A stretch of 64,000 nucleotides of DNA from Olsenella profusa F0195 (lineage in GTDB: Bacteria; Actinomycetota; Coriobacteriia; Coriobacteriales; Atopobiaceae). Positions 55,218-63,293 of this stretch are shown here, piece by piece. The stretch is from the NCBI RefSeq assembly GCF_000468755.1, contig NZ_AWEZ01000061.1, positions 1 through 64,000 of the forward strand, read 5' to 3'. Made by a program: the position numbers and the translations under genes. The notes below the pieces were generated by a model. The model saw only the letters and a list, made by a program, of their open reading frames with translations. It had not been told where the DNA came from and did not search any database. Positions within the stretch are counted from its first letter, which is position 1. Each line of letters begins with the position of its first letter.

Positions 55218-55247
55218 GGGGGCGGTGCGACGCGTCGCACCGCCCCC
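55218..55247 (-). terminator. Perfect 30-bp palindrome between trehalose PTS and treC
   Basis: GGGGGCGGTGCGACG is followed directly by its complement. It lies 18 bp past the PTS stop and 34 bp before treC. Acting as a transcript hairpin it would attenuate treC or protect the upstream message. Confidence 0.75.
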
Positions 55248-55265
55248 TCTTGCGTCCGTCCTGTC

Positions 55266-57239
55266 CTAGTACGTGATGACGGTGGTCTCGCCCGCCGTGG
55301 CGCTGCCCTGCTCCACCAGCTCGACCTTGCCGGCCTGGCCGGTGCCCGTCACGACCATCATAACGGTGTCCGGATGGTCGGCCGCCTTGATGGTGTCGCG
55401 GTCGAACGTGATGAGGCGCTGCCCGGCGTGGACCACGTCGCCCTGGCGCACGTGGGCGGTGAAGCCCTTCCCGTGCATGTCCACGGTGTCAAGGCCCACA
55501 TGGATGAGCAGCTCGAGGTCGTTGGGAAGTTTGAGCCCCACCGCATGGCCCGACTCGGCCATCATGACCGTGACCTCGCCGTCGCACGGTGCCACGACCT
55601 CGCCCGCACTGGGGTCGATGGCGATGCCGGGGCCCATCATGCCCGAGGAGAACACGCCGTCGTCCACGGAGGCGAGCGTGCGGATGGTGCCGCTCACAGC
55701 CGCCCTGATGGTGCCATCGGCCACGAGGTCGGAGGCGGCGGGCGCGGCGACGGGCGCCTGGGTCGCGGGAAGGTCCTCGCCCTCGAGCGAGACGTTCTCG
55801 ACGCCCTCGCCCCTGTCGATGCCCTTGCGCTTGCCCACGACGAAGGTGAGCGCGAACGGCACCACGATGGCGACGAGCATGCAGACGGCAAAGCTCAGGA
55901 AGTACTTGGAGTTGATGGAGAGGATGCCGGGCAGGCCACCGACGCCGATGGCGTTGGCTGCCGTGGAGGTGGCGGTGCAGAGGATGCCCGCGAGGGCGGA
56001 GCCGATCATGGCGCAGGCGAACGGGAAGACGTACTTGAGGTTGACGCCGAACATGGCGGGCTCGGTGACGCCCAGGTAGCAGGAGAGGCACGCGGGGATG
56101 TTGACCTGCTGCGCATCCTCGTCCCTGCGCTGGAGCACGATCATGGCGAGCACGGCGGAGCCCTGCGCGATGTTGGAGAGCGCGATCATGGGCCAGAGCA
56201 TCGTGGTGCCGGTGTCGGCGATGAGCTGCAGGTCGATGGCGTTGGTCATGTGGTGCAGGCCGGTGATGACGAGCGGGGCATACAGGCCGCCGAAGAGGGC
56301 GCCGAAGATGACGCGGAGTTGGCCCGAGATGCCGGCCATGACCACGTTGCTGACCAAGGTGCCGAGCGTCCAGCCGATGGGGCCGACGATGAAGTGGGCC
56401 GTCATGACACCCAGCAGGATGGAACAGAAGGGAACCACGATCATCTGAACCACGGCCGGCGTGATCCTCTTGAAGAAGCGCTCGTAGTAGTTGAAGCAGA
56501 CGGCAGCCAGGATGGCCGGGATGACCTGGGCCTGGTAGCCGATCATGTGCACTTGGGCGAAGCCGAAGTCCCAGGTGTGGGTGGCCCAGTCCTCCGCCGT
56601 GGCGCTGGCGACGCCATAGGCGTTCATGAGCTGGCCCGAGACGAGCGTGAGGCCCAGCACGATGCCCAGCATGGGCGTGCCACCCATCTTCTTGGTGATG
56701 GAGTAGCAGATGCCCACCGGGATGCCCAGATGGAACACGGCCTCGCCGATGAGCCACAGGAAGTTGTACACGCCCGTCCAGAACACGGAGAGCGATGCGA
56801 GCGTCTGCGTGCCGTCGGGCCCGAAGTAGGGCATGTCGCCTAGGACGTTGCGGAAGCCCAGGATGAGACCGCCGGTGATGATGGCGGGAATGAGTGGCGC
56901 GAAGACCTCCGCGATGGCGCCCATGGCCCGCTGGAAGGGGTTCTGGTTGCCGGCAGCGGCCTTCTTGACGTCGGCCTTGCTGACCTCCGACACGCCCGAG
57001 ACGGCCGTGAAGTCGTCATAGAAGTCCGCCACGTCGTTGCCGATGATGACCTGGAACTGGCCGGCGTTGGTGAAGCTCCCCTTGACGGCCTTGAGCCTCT
57101 CGATGCCGGGGACGTCCGCCTTGCCGGGGTCGACCAGCGCAAAGCGCATGCGCGTCACACAGTGGGTCACCGCGACGATGTTCTCGCGGCCACCAACGAG
57201 CCGTAGCAGCTCCCTGGCGTCTGACTCGTATTTGCCCAT
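55266..57239 (-). CDS. treP: PTS trehalose-type transporter, subunits IIBCA fused
   Basis: A 657-residue protein: IIB domain at 1-85 with phosphorylated Cys27 in T-H-C-V-T-R-M-R-F, IIC membrane domain at about 105-470 (G-G-L-I-L-G-F-R-N near 120), and a C-terminal glucose-type IIA at about 500-657 with the phosphorylated His in L-L-I-H-V-G-L-D-T-V. It imports trehalose as trehalose 6-phosphate. The IIA fused at the end is not present in E. coli TreB. GGAGGA lies three bases before ATG 57239. Operators for TreR lie just upstream. Confidence 0.92.
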   Translation of the reverse strand: MGKYESDARELLRLVGGRENIVAVTHCVTRMRFALVDPGKADVPGIERLKAVKGSFTNAGQFQVIIGNDVADFYDDFTAVSGVSEVSKADVKKAAAGNQNPFQRAMGAIAEVFAPLIPAIITGGLILGFRNVLGDMPYFGPDGTQTLASLSVFWTGVYNFLWLIGEAVFHLGIPVGICYSITKKMGGTPMLGIVLGLTLVSGQLMNAYGVASATAEDWATHTWDFGFAQVHMIGYQAQVIPAILAAVCFNYYERFFKRITPAVVQMIVVPFCSILLGVMTAHFIVGPIGWTLGTLVSNVVMAGISGQLRVIFGALFGGLYAPLVITGLHHMTNAIDLQLIADTGTTMLWPMIALSNIAQGSAVLAMIVLQRRDEDAQQVNIPACLSCYLGVTEPAMFGVNLKYVFPFACAMIGSALAGILCTATSTAANAIGVGGLPGILSINSKYFLSFAVCMLVAIVVPFALTFVVGKRKGIDRGEGVENVSLEGEDLPATQAPVAAPAASDLVADGTIRAAVSGTIRTLASVDDGVFSSGMMGPGIAIDPSAGEVVAPCDGEVTVMMAESGHAVGLKLPNDLELLIHVGLDTVDMHGKGFTAHVRQGDVVHAGQRLITFDRDTIKAADHPDTVMMVVTGTGQAGKVELVEQGSATAGETTVITY

Positions 57240-57283
57240 CGCTCCTCCTGTCAGCTGACGGTCGCAGGGGCCGTCCCTCTCGT

Positions 57284-57336
57284 AACCTATTTGCATAGGT
57301 TGTTCACCCAATATCATGGCACGGCTATGTGCATAG
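57284..57336. promoter_or_regulatory. TreR operators between treP and treR
   Basis: AACCTAT-TTGC-ATAGGTT (57284-57301) is a perfect palindrome, and CTATG-TG-CATAG (57325-57336) a second. They lie 45-100 bp upstream of treP, between the divergent genes, as expected for a GntR-family repressor. Confidence 0.75.
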
Positions 57337-57390
57337 GTATGTGAGAGCTGCGAGCGTTCCGCGAACGGTAGTATTCTTGGCGTGGGAGAA

Positions 57391-57439
57391 GACCGCGCGA
57401 GGCGGGGGCATCGTCTGGTGACCCCGACCACGCGCGGTC
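57391..57439 (+). repeat. Inverted repeat in the treR leader
   Basis: GACCGCGCG (57391-57399) and CGCGCGGTC (57431-57439) are perfect complements 31 bases apart, ending 29 bases before treR. The transcript hairpin could affect treR translation. Confidence 0.5.
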
Positions 57440-57468
57440 GGGACTGGAAGGAAGGTCACACTCGTCCC

Positions 57469-58188
57469 ATGAAGGCGATCTATAACATCATCTACCAGGA
57501 CCTCCTCGACCGTATCCAGACGGGCGAGTATCCCTACCAGTCCCTCATCCCGCCCGAGAGCGCGCTCACGGAGCGGTACGGCTGCTCCCACAACACCCTG
57601 CGGCGCGCCTTGGGGCTCCTGGCGCAGCAGGGCTACGTGCAGCCCATCAACGGCAAGGGCGTGCGCGTCATCTACCAGCCACGCGAGAGGACCCGCTTCG
57701 AGGCGGGCGGCATCGAAACGTTTGCGGAGGCTGCGCGGCGTAACCACCTCTCGTCCCAGACGGAGGTGACGACCTTCGAGCGGATCGCCTGCAACCGGCA
57801 GCTCGCCGCCCGCAGCGGCTTTGAGGCGGGCACCCTCCTGGTCCACATCGATCGGGTGCGCGTGCTGGACGGCACTCCCACCATCCTCGATCACAACTAC
57901 TTTCGGGAGGACCTGGTGCCGGGGCTCACCCCTGCCGTCGCCGCGATGTCGATCTTCGACTACATCGAGCACACCCTGGGCATGCGCATCGCGACGAGCA
58001 AGCGCACCATCACGGCCGAGAGGGCCATGCGCGCCGACCGCGCCTGCCTCGACCTCGACGGCTTCGACTTCGTCACCGTCATGTGCAGCCAGACCTTCAA
58101 CGGGGACGGCATCATGTTCGAGTACACGCAGTCGCGCCATAGACCCGACAGCTTCTCGTTCAGCGCGGTGGCGCTGCGCAAGACGTAG
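57469..58188 (+). CDS. treR: GntR-family trehalose operon repressor
   Basis: A 239-residue GntR/HutC-subfamily regulator: N-terminal winged helix with L-I-P-P-E-S-A-L-T-E-R-Y-G-C-S-H-N-T-L-R (about 24-43) and a C-terminal UTRA ligand domain with a D-H-N-Y-F-R segment near 143-148. Divergence from the trehalose PTS, with operators between, supports TreR, whose inducer is usually trehalose 6-phosphate. ATG 57469 is the family-like start; the frame to 57382 is less likely. The Shine-Dalgarno (GGAAGGAAGG) is somewhat distant. Confidence 0.88.
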   Translation: MKAIYNIIYQDLLDRIQTGEYPYQSLIPPESALTERYGCSHNTLRRALGLLAQQGYVQPINGKGVRVIYQPRERTRFEAGGIETFAEAARRNHLSSQTEVTTFERIACNRQLAARSGFEAGTLLVHIDRVRVLDGTPTILDHNYFREDLVPGLTPAVAAMSIFDYIEHTLGMRIATSKRTITAERAMRADRACLDLDGFDFVTVMCSQTFNGDGIMFEYTQSRHRPDSFSFSAVALRKT

Positions 58189-58203
58189 TGCGGCGGCTCA
58201 CGC

Positions 58204-58343
58204 GTGTGGGCGTAACGCTCCCGCGTGTGGGTGTCAATCGCATCCTGTCGATTCAGCCGACCTGGGATTCTGTCGGCTGCAATGTGGCGATAGGCACCCA
58301 CACGAAGGGATTGGCGCCCACACGGAAGCGTGTCGCACCCACA
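58204..58343 (+). repeat. Family B modular palindromic repeat, copy B4
   Basis: Direct units GTGTGGGCGTAACGC and GTGTGGGTGTCAATCGC, then the best apex hairpin of the family (GCCGAC-CTGGGATTCT-GTCGGC, a perfect 6-bp stem), then three inverted units (GGCACCCACACG, GGCGCCCACACG, GTCGCACCCACATG). It lies between treR and mrp on the same strand. Confidence 0.85.
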
Positions 58344-58440
58344 TGACTCCCGTAACGGGACAGGCACCCAGACGCAGGGCAATCGCATCATCCCATCCGG
58401 GTAGAATCGAGGATGCCTGCATCCCGAGGAAAGGAATCCC

Positions 58441-59310
58441 ATGGCACAGACGCCAGACATCGACACCGACGCCCTTCGCCGCGAGGTCGACGAGACGCTC
58501 GGACACGCCACACGTCAGCAGGACCAGGGGCCGCAGCGGTTCTCCCCCGCCGCAGGCAGCTCCATCAGGCACGTCATCGGCGTGGTCTCCGGCAAGGGCG
58601 GCGTCGGCAAGTCGCTCGTCACCGGCGCCATCGCCGTCAGCCTGCGCCACGAGGGCAAGAGGGTGGCCATCCTCGACGCGGACATCACCGGCCCCTCCAT
58701 TCCCAGGATGTTCGGCATGAGCGGCAGGCACGCCACGGCACGCAACGAGCAGCTCGTCCCCGTGACGTCCAAAGGCGGCATCGAGGTCATGAGCACCAAC
58801 CTTGTGCTGGAGCACGAGACCGATCCCGTGCTGTGGCGCGGCCCCATGCTCATGGGCGCGCTGCGCCAGTTCTTCGAGGAGACGGCCTGGGGCGACGTGG
58901 ACTACCTGCTCGTGGACATGCCCCCCGGAACGGGTGACGTAGCCCTCACGGTGTTCCAGAGCCTCCCCATCGAGGGCGTCGTGATCGTGAGCTCGCCCCA
59001 GGACCTCGTGCAGATGGTCGTGGGCAAGGCGCTCAACATGGCCGCCATGATGGACGTGCCCGTGGTGGGCCTCGTTGAGAACATGAGCTGGATGTTATGC
59101 CCGCACTGCGGCGAGCGCGTGGAGCCCTTTGGCCCCAGCCGCCTGATCGAGACGGCCGCGCACGTTGGCATCGAGGCGCTGGACGAGCTGCCCATCGACC
59201 CCACGCTCGCAGCCGCCTGCGATGCGGGCACCTTCGAGGACGCGCTGCCCGAGGGCTTTGCGGCCAAGACGGTCGAGCAGATCCTGGCACACGAGACGTT
59301 GGCAGGGTAA
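58441..59310 (+). CDS. mrp: Mrp/NBP35 (ApbC) family iron-sulfur carrier ATPase
   Basis: A 289-residue P-loop protein with the deviant Walker A G-K-G-G-V-G-K-S at 51-58, D-A-D-I-T-G-P-S-I-P near 79-88, V-D-M-P-P-G-T-G-D near 158-166 and the cluster-binding C-P-H-C-G near 218-222. It holds a 4Fe-4S cluster at a dimer interface and hands it to apoproteins. The N-terminal DUF59 domain of some homologs is absent. AGGAAAGGAATCCC precedes the ATG. The FAD gene follows by three bases. Confidence 0.92.
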   Translation: MAQTPDIDTDALRREVDETLGHATRQQDQGPQRFSPAAGSSIRHVIGVVSGKGGVGKSLVTGAIAVSLRHEGKRVAILDADITGPSIPRMFGMSGRHATARNEQLVPVTSKGGIEVMSTNLVLEHETDPVLWRGPMLMGALRQFFEETAWGDVDYLLVDMPPGTGDVALTVFQSLPIEGVVIVSSPQDLVQMVVGKALNMAAMMDVPVVGLVENMSWMLCPHCGERVEPFGPSRLIETAAHVGIEALDELPIDPTLAAACDAGTFEDALPEGFAAKTVEQILAHETLAG

Positions 59311-59313
59311 CCC

Positions 59314-60564
59314 ATGACCCGGGGAAGGGCGGGCACCCGCAGCGCCCGACAGGCCGCCCTCATGCGGGCCGCCGCATCCGTGACGATGCCTCCCTCGATG
59401 GGCGTCTGCATCGTCGGTGGCGGGGCGGCAGGCCTCGCGGCCGCCATCTGCGCGGCGGAGGCGGGCGCCCACGTGGTGGTGCTGGAGTCCGCCCTCGAGT
59501 GCGGGCGCACCATCCTGGCAACGGGCAACGGCCGCTGCAACTTTGCCAACGAGCGGCTCGATCCCGCGCGCTACAACGACCCCGCCTTCGTGGGTGCCAC
59601 CATGGGCGCATGCCCCCTCGATGACATCCTGTCCTTCCTCCGCGACAGCAGGTTGCGATGGTGTGTGGAGGAGGGCCGGCTCTATCCCCTCTCGCGACGG
59701 GCGGCAAGCGTGCGCAACGTGCTGCTCGCACGAGCGGTCCACGCTGGGGCGACGCTGGCGCCCGCGCGCACGGTGCGAGGGATGGGACGCACGGATACAG
59801 GTTTTGAGCTGGACATATGCCAGGGCTTTGCATCTGGCGAGGTCACGCGCCTCAATACGGGACGCGTCGTGCTCGCACTGGGGGGCGGCGCCGAGGCAAC
59901 CGCCACGATCGCCGCGCGCCTGGGGCTTGCCCTCGTGCCGGGCCATCCCGTGCTCTGCCCCGTGGCCACAGGGCCCTCCCCACTCTTGGCCTGTGACGGA
60001 AGGCGCGTCTTGGCGCGCGTCTCGCTCGTGCCGCAGGGTGCCGATGCCCCCCTGTGGCACGAGCAGGGCGAGGTGCTGATCAGGGGCTATGGCCTCTCGG
60101 GCATCGTGGTATTCGACCTCTCGCGCCGGTGTCGGCCCGGTGACGTCGTGAGGCTCGACCTCGCACCCGAGGTCTCGCACCAGGAGCTCGCCAGGCTGGC
60201 GGACCCCACGGGCAGGGGCACGTTCGTGCCCGGGTGCCTGGACGGCGTGCTCGACCCCGACATCGCCACCGTGCTCGAGCGGGAGGCACGGGGCAGCTCC
60301 CGCAGCCTGGTCGGCCTCGTCAAGGGCCAGCGGCTCGTCGTGCGCGGGCGCGCGGACGAGTCGCATGCGCAGGTGATGGCAGGGGGGCTCGCCACCACGC
60401 AGTTCTCCCCCACCACGCTCGAGGCGCGGGAGGTCCCGGGACTCTTTGCCTGCGGCGAGGTGCTTGACGTGGACGGTGACTGCGGTGGCTTCAACCTCGC
60501 CTGGGCGTGGAGGAGCGGCATGGTGGCCGGTATGGCGGCAGCGAGGGGAATCTCCCATGCTTGA
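59314..60564 (+). CDS. HI0933/YhiN-like FAD-dependent oxidoreductase
   Basis: A 416-residue flavoprotein: V-G-G-G-A-A-G-L-A-A-A (about 33-43) binds the FAD ADP, G-R-T-I-L-A-T-G-N-G-R-C-N near 65-77 is the family signature, and G-E-V-L-D-V-D-G-D-C-G-G-F-N near 379-392 the C-terminal one. The group includes BaiN-like and putative aminoacetone oxidases; substrate unknown. ATG 59314 is three bases after mrp; later ATGs nearer the Rossmann motif are possible starts since the first 28 residues are unlike homologs. Confidence 0.88.
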   Translation: MTRGRAGTRSARQAALMRAAASVTMPPSMGVCIVGGGAAGLAAAICAAEAGAHVVVLESALECGRTILATGNGRCNFANERLDPARYNDPAFVGATMGACPLDDILSFLRDSRLRWCVEEGRLYPLSRRAASVRNVLLARAVHAGATLAPARTVRGMGRTDTGFELDICQGFASGEVTRLNTGRVVLALGGGAEATATIAARLGLALVPGHPVLCPVATGPSPLLACDGRRVLARVSLVPQGADAPLWHEQGEVLIRGYGLSGIVVFDLSRRCRPGDVVRLDLAPEVSHQELARLADPTGRGTFVPGCLDGVLDPDIATVLEREARGSSRSLVGLVKGQRLVVRGRADESHAQVMAGGLATTQFSPTTLEAREVPGLFACGEVLDVDGDCGGFNLAWAWRSGMVAGMAAARGISHA

Positions 60565-62233
60565 CATCTCTGACCTGCGCATACCACTCGACGCCCTCGA
60601 CGGAACCGAGCGCACCGAGGGGCGCGCCCTGCGCGCCGCCGTCCTGAGGCGCCTGCACCTCCCGCCCGATGACCTCGTCGCGCTGGAGCCCCGCAGGCGC
60701 TCCATCGACGCGCGCCGGAAGGACGATGTGCACTATACCTACAGCGTGCGCATCCAACTGCGCGGCGCGGCCAATGCGGAGCGCGCGCTCCTGCGGCGGC
60801 TGGCCAGGAGGCATCGGGCCAGGAACGTGCGCGTCGCCCAGGAGGAGGACCCCCAGCCGCCCATCCATGTGGGCACGCGTCCCGTTGGCCGACCGGTGGT
60901 CATCGGCGCCGGATGCGCCGGGCTCTTCTGCGCGCTCGCCCTGGCGGAGACGGGCCTGGAGCCCCTGCTCGTGGAGCGCGGGCGCGACGCAGCGCGCCGC
61001 ACGGTGGACATCGAGCGCTTCAACGCCACGGGCGAGTTGAATCCCGAGGACAACATCCAGTTTGGCCTGGGTGGGGCTGGCACCTTCTCCGACGGCAAGC
61101 TGGGGACGGGCACCAGGGGCGCGGCCCATCGCCGCATCCTGGAGACCTTCGTGGAGGCGGGTGCCCCACGGCAGATCCTGTGGGATGCCAGGCCCCATGT
61201 GGGAAGTGACATCCTGCCCACCGTGGTGACCAACGTGCTGGCACGCATCCGCCAGGCTGGCGGCGAGGTGCGCCTGGACACCAGGCTCACGGGACTGGGC
61301 GTCGCAGGCGGGCGCATGACGAGCGTGACCCTCTCGCACGCGGATGGAAGCGGCGGGGCCGTCGAGGAGCGCATACCGGCCCGCGCCGTGGTCCTTGCCT
61401 GCGGGCATTCGGCGCGTGACGTGTTTGGGCTGCTGCACCGCGAGGGCATCGCCCTCGAGCGCAAGACGTTCGCCATGGGCGTGCGCATCGAGCACCTGCA
61501 GGCCATGATAGACCGCGCGCAGTACGGCCCCTTCGCGGGACATCCCGCCCTGGGAGCCGCCCCCTACAAGCTGGTGGCTCACCTCGACGAGGGTGCGGGC
61601 ACCGCCTCGGGCCGCAGTGCGTTCTCGTTCTGCATGTGTCCCGGCGGCTCTGTGGTGGCGGCGGCGAGCGAGCCAGGTGGTGTGGTCACCAACGGTATGA
61701 GCCTCTCGGCGCGCGCGGGCACGAACGCCAACGCCGGACTGCTGGCCAACGTGTTTCCTTCGGACCTGCCAGGTGACGATCCGCTCGCGGGCGTGGCGCT
61801 GCAGCGCTCGTGCGAGCAGGCGGCGTTTGCGGCGGGTGGTGGGGCGTTCGTGGCACCCGCGCAGCTTGTGGGCGACTTCCTGCAGGGCACCCCCTCCACT
61901 GCGGGTGGCGCCATCGAGCCCACGTACCCGCGCGGCGTTACCTGGGGCAGCGTCGAGAGGTGCCTGCCGCCCTATGTGACGGAGACGCTCCGCGCCGCCA
62001 TCCCGTTGATGGGACATCGGCTGCACGGCTTTGCCGCGGCGGACGCCGTGCTCACGGGCGTGGAGACCCGCTCCAGCTCTCCCGTGCGCATCACGCGCGA
62101 CGAGGGACTGCAGTCCGTCTCCACACGTGGCCTATGGCCCTGCGGCGAGGGCGCCGGCTATGCGGGCGGCATCATGAGCGCGGCGACGGATGGGCTGCGC
62201 GTGGCCGCGGCGCTGGCGGAGAGCCTCGGGTAG
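60557..62233 (+). CDS. COG2509-type FAD-dependent dehydrogenase
   Basis: A 558-residue protein with a small N-terminal alpha/beta domain (about 1-100), a Rossmann motif V-V-I-G-A-G-C-A-G-L near 114-123, G-L-G-G-A-G-T-F-S-D-G-K-L near 171-183 and G-E-G-A-G-Y-A-G-G near 530-538. These match the uncharacterised FAD-dependent dehydrogenase family COG2509. Its reaction is unknown. ATG 60557 overlaps the previous stop by eight bases; the frame further left lies inside the upstream gene. Two unrelated FAD enzymes in one operon with Mrp is a recurring actinobacterial/Firmicute arrangement as far as I recall (unverified). Confidence 0.88.
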   Translation: MLDISDLRIPLDALDGTERTEGRALRAAVLRRLHLPPDDLVALEPRRRSIDARRKDDVHYTYSVRIQLRGAANAERALLRRLARRHRARNVRVAQEEDPQPPIHVGTRPVGRPVVIGAGCAGLFCALALAETGLEPLLVERGRDAARRTVDIERFNATGELNPEDNIQFGLGGAGTFSDGKLGTGTRGAAHRRILETFVEAGAPRQILWDARPHVGSDILPTVVTNVLARIRQAGGEVRLDTRLTGLGVAGGRMTSVTLSHADGSGGAVEERIPARAVVLACGHSARDVFGLLHREGIALERKTFAMGVRIEHLQAMIDRAQYGPFAGHPALGAAPYKLVAHLDEGAGTASGRSAFSFCMCPGGSVVAAASEPGGVVTNGMSLSARAGTNANAGLLANVFPSDLPGDDPLAGVALQRSCEQAAFAAGGGAFVAPAQLVGDFLQGTPSTAGGAIEPTYPRGVTWGSVERCLPPYVTETLRAAIPLMGHRLHGFAAADAVLTGVETRSSSPVRITRDEGLQSVSTRGLWPCGEGAGYAGGIMSAATDGLRVAAALAESLG

Positions 62234-62260
62234 TCCACCGCGGCGGGCACGACCTGACCG

Positions 62261-62400
62261 TGTGGGTGCCAATCGCATGCATGTGGGTGCCTATTGCTGC
62301 GTGTGGGTGTCAATCGCATCTTGCTGCTTCTACTGACCTGGGGTTTTATCGACCGCGGCAGGGAGAATCGCACCCACATGGACCATATGGCACCCACACG
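62261..62400 (+). repeat. Family B modular palindromic repeat, copy B5
   Basis: Three direct units at 62261, 62282 and 62301 (tails CAATCGCATG, CTATTGCTGC, TCAATCGCATC), apex TGACCTGGGGTTTTATCGACC, then AGAATCGCACCCACATGG and ATATGGCACCCACACG. It lies between the convergent COG2509 and birA genes. Confidence 0.87.
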
Positions 62401-62456
62401 GGGATGGGCGAGGGGAACGAGGGGTCAGAACGCGGAGGGAGACGCACGGCACACGC

Positions 62457-63293
62457 CTATCGCGAGAGGACGCCCACGTCACCGGCCGTCACGACGACAC
62501 GCGATCCATCGTCCAGCTTGACGACAAGGGCCATGTCACGCCGGATGTCCACCGCGCGCCCCACCACGCTCGTGCCGTCCGCGCGCCGCACCTCCACGCG
62601 ATGCCCCAGCGTGCAGCTTGCCGCCTTCGTCCGCACGAGGAGGTCGTCACGCGCCGCGTCGCGCCGCGTCGCCAGCCGCCAGAGCATCTCGCCGATCCTC
62701 CCTGCGATGCCATCCACCAGCGCATCGCGCAGCACGGCATAGGTCGGCAGCCCCTCCACGTGCACCGCCAGCGACGTGGCCGCCTCCAGCGGCAGCCGCT
62801 CGGCAGGCGTCAGCAGGTTGATGCCGATGCCCACCACCACGCAGACGCACCCCTCATCCATGCCCGCCGTCTCGCAGAGGATGCCGCCCAGCTTCCTGCC
62901 GCCCCAGAGGAGGTCGTTGGGCCACTTGAGGGAAAGGCCCCCCAGCCGGTCGTCACAGGCGGCGCGCAGCGCATCCACGGCGGCGAGGCCGGCGCAGGCG
63001 GTGACCCAGCCCCCATCCCCCCGCTCGAGCACCACGCGCGGCAGCGGCACCACGAAGGACGCGCACAGTGCCTCGTCGACGCCGCTCTGCCAGATGCGCC
63101 CCAAGCGGCCGCGCCCCTGCGTCTGTTCGTCGGTCACGACGACGTCCACCGGCAGCGCGCCCTCGGTGGTCGCGGCATCGTGCAGCTCACGAAAGGCAGA
63201 CCCACCCGAGCGGTAGGCCTGCCTGGCATAGCTATTGGTGGAGCCCACCTGGGCAAGGTGCACGATCGCGCGGGCGGACGGCCTACTCCCCAT
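62457..63293 (-). CDS. birA: Biotin--[acetyl-CoA-carboxylase] ligase
   Basis: A 278-residue enzyme with Q-G-R-G-R-L-G-R-I-W near 59-68 (biotinyl-AMP binding), S-L-K-W-P-N-D-L near 121-128 and G-I-G-I-N-L near 158-163, then a C-terminal SH3-like domain. No N-terminal helix-turn-helix is present, so it is a ligase without the repressor function of E. coli BirA. It attaches biotin to carboxylase or decarboxylase subunits. ATG 63293 overlaps the degV stop by 11 bases; the longer frame to 63320 lies further inside degV. Confidence 0.9.
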   Translation of the reverse strand: MGSRPSARAIVHLAQVGSTNSYARQAYRSGGSAFRELHDAATTEGALPVDVVVTDEQTQGRGRLGRIWQSGVDEALCASFVVPLPRVVLERGDGGWVTACAGLAAVDALRAACDDRLGGLSLKWPNDLLWGGRKLGGILCETAGMDEGCVCVVVGIGINLLTPAERLPLEAATSLAVHVEGLPTYAVLRDALVDGIAGRIGEMLWRLATRRDAARDDLLVRTKAASCTLGHRVEVRRADGTSVVGRAVDIRRDMALVVKLDDGSRVVVTAGDVGVLSR

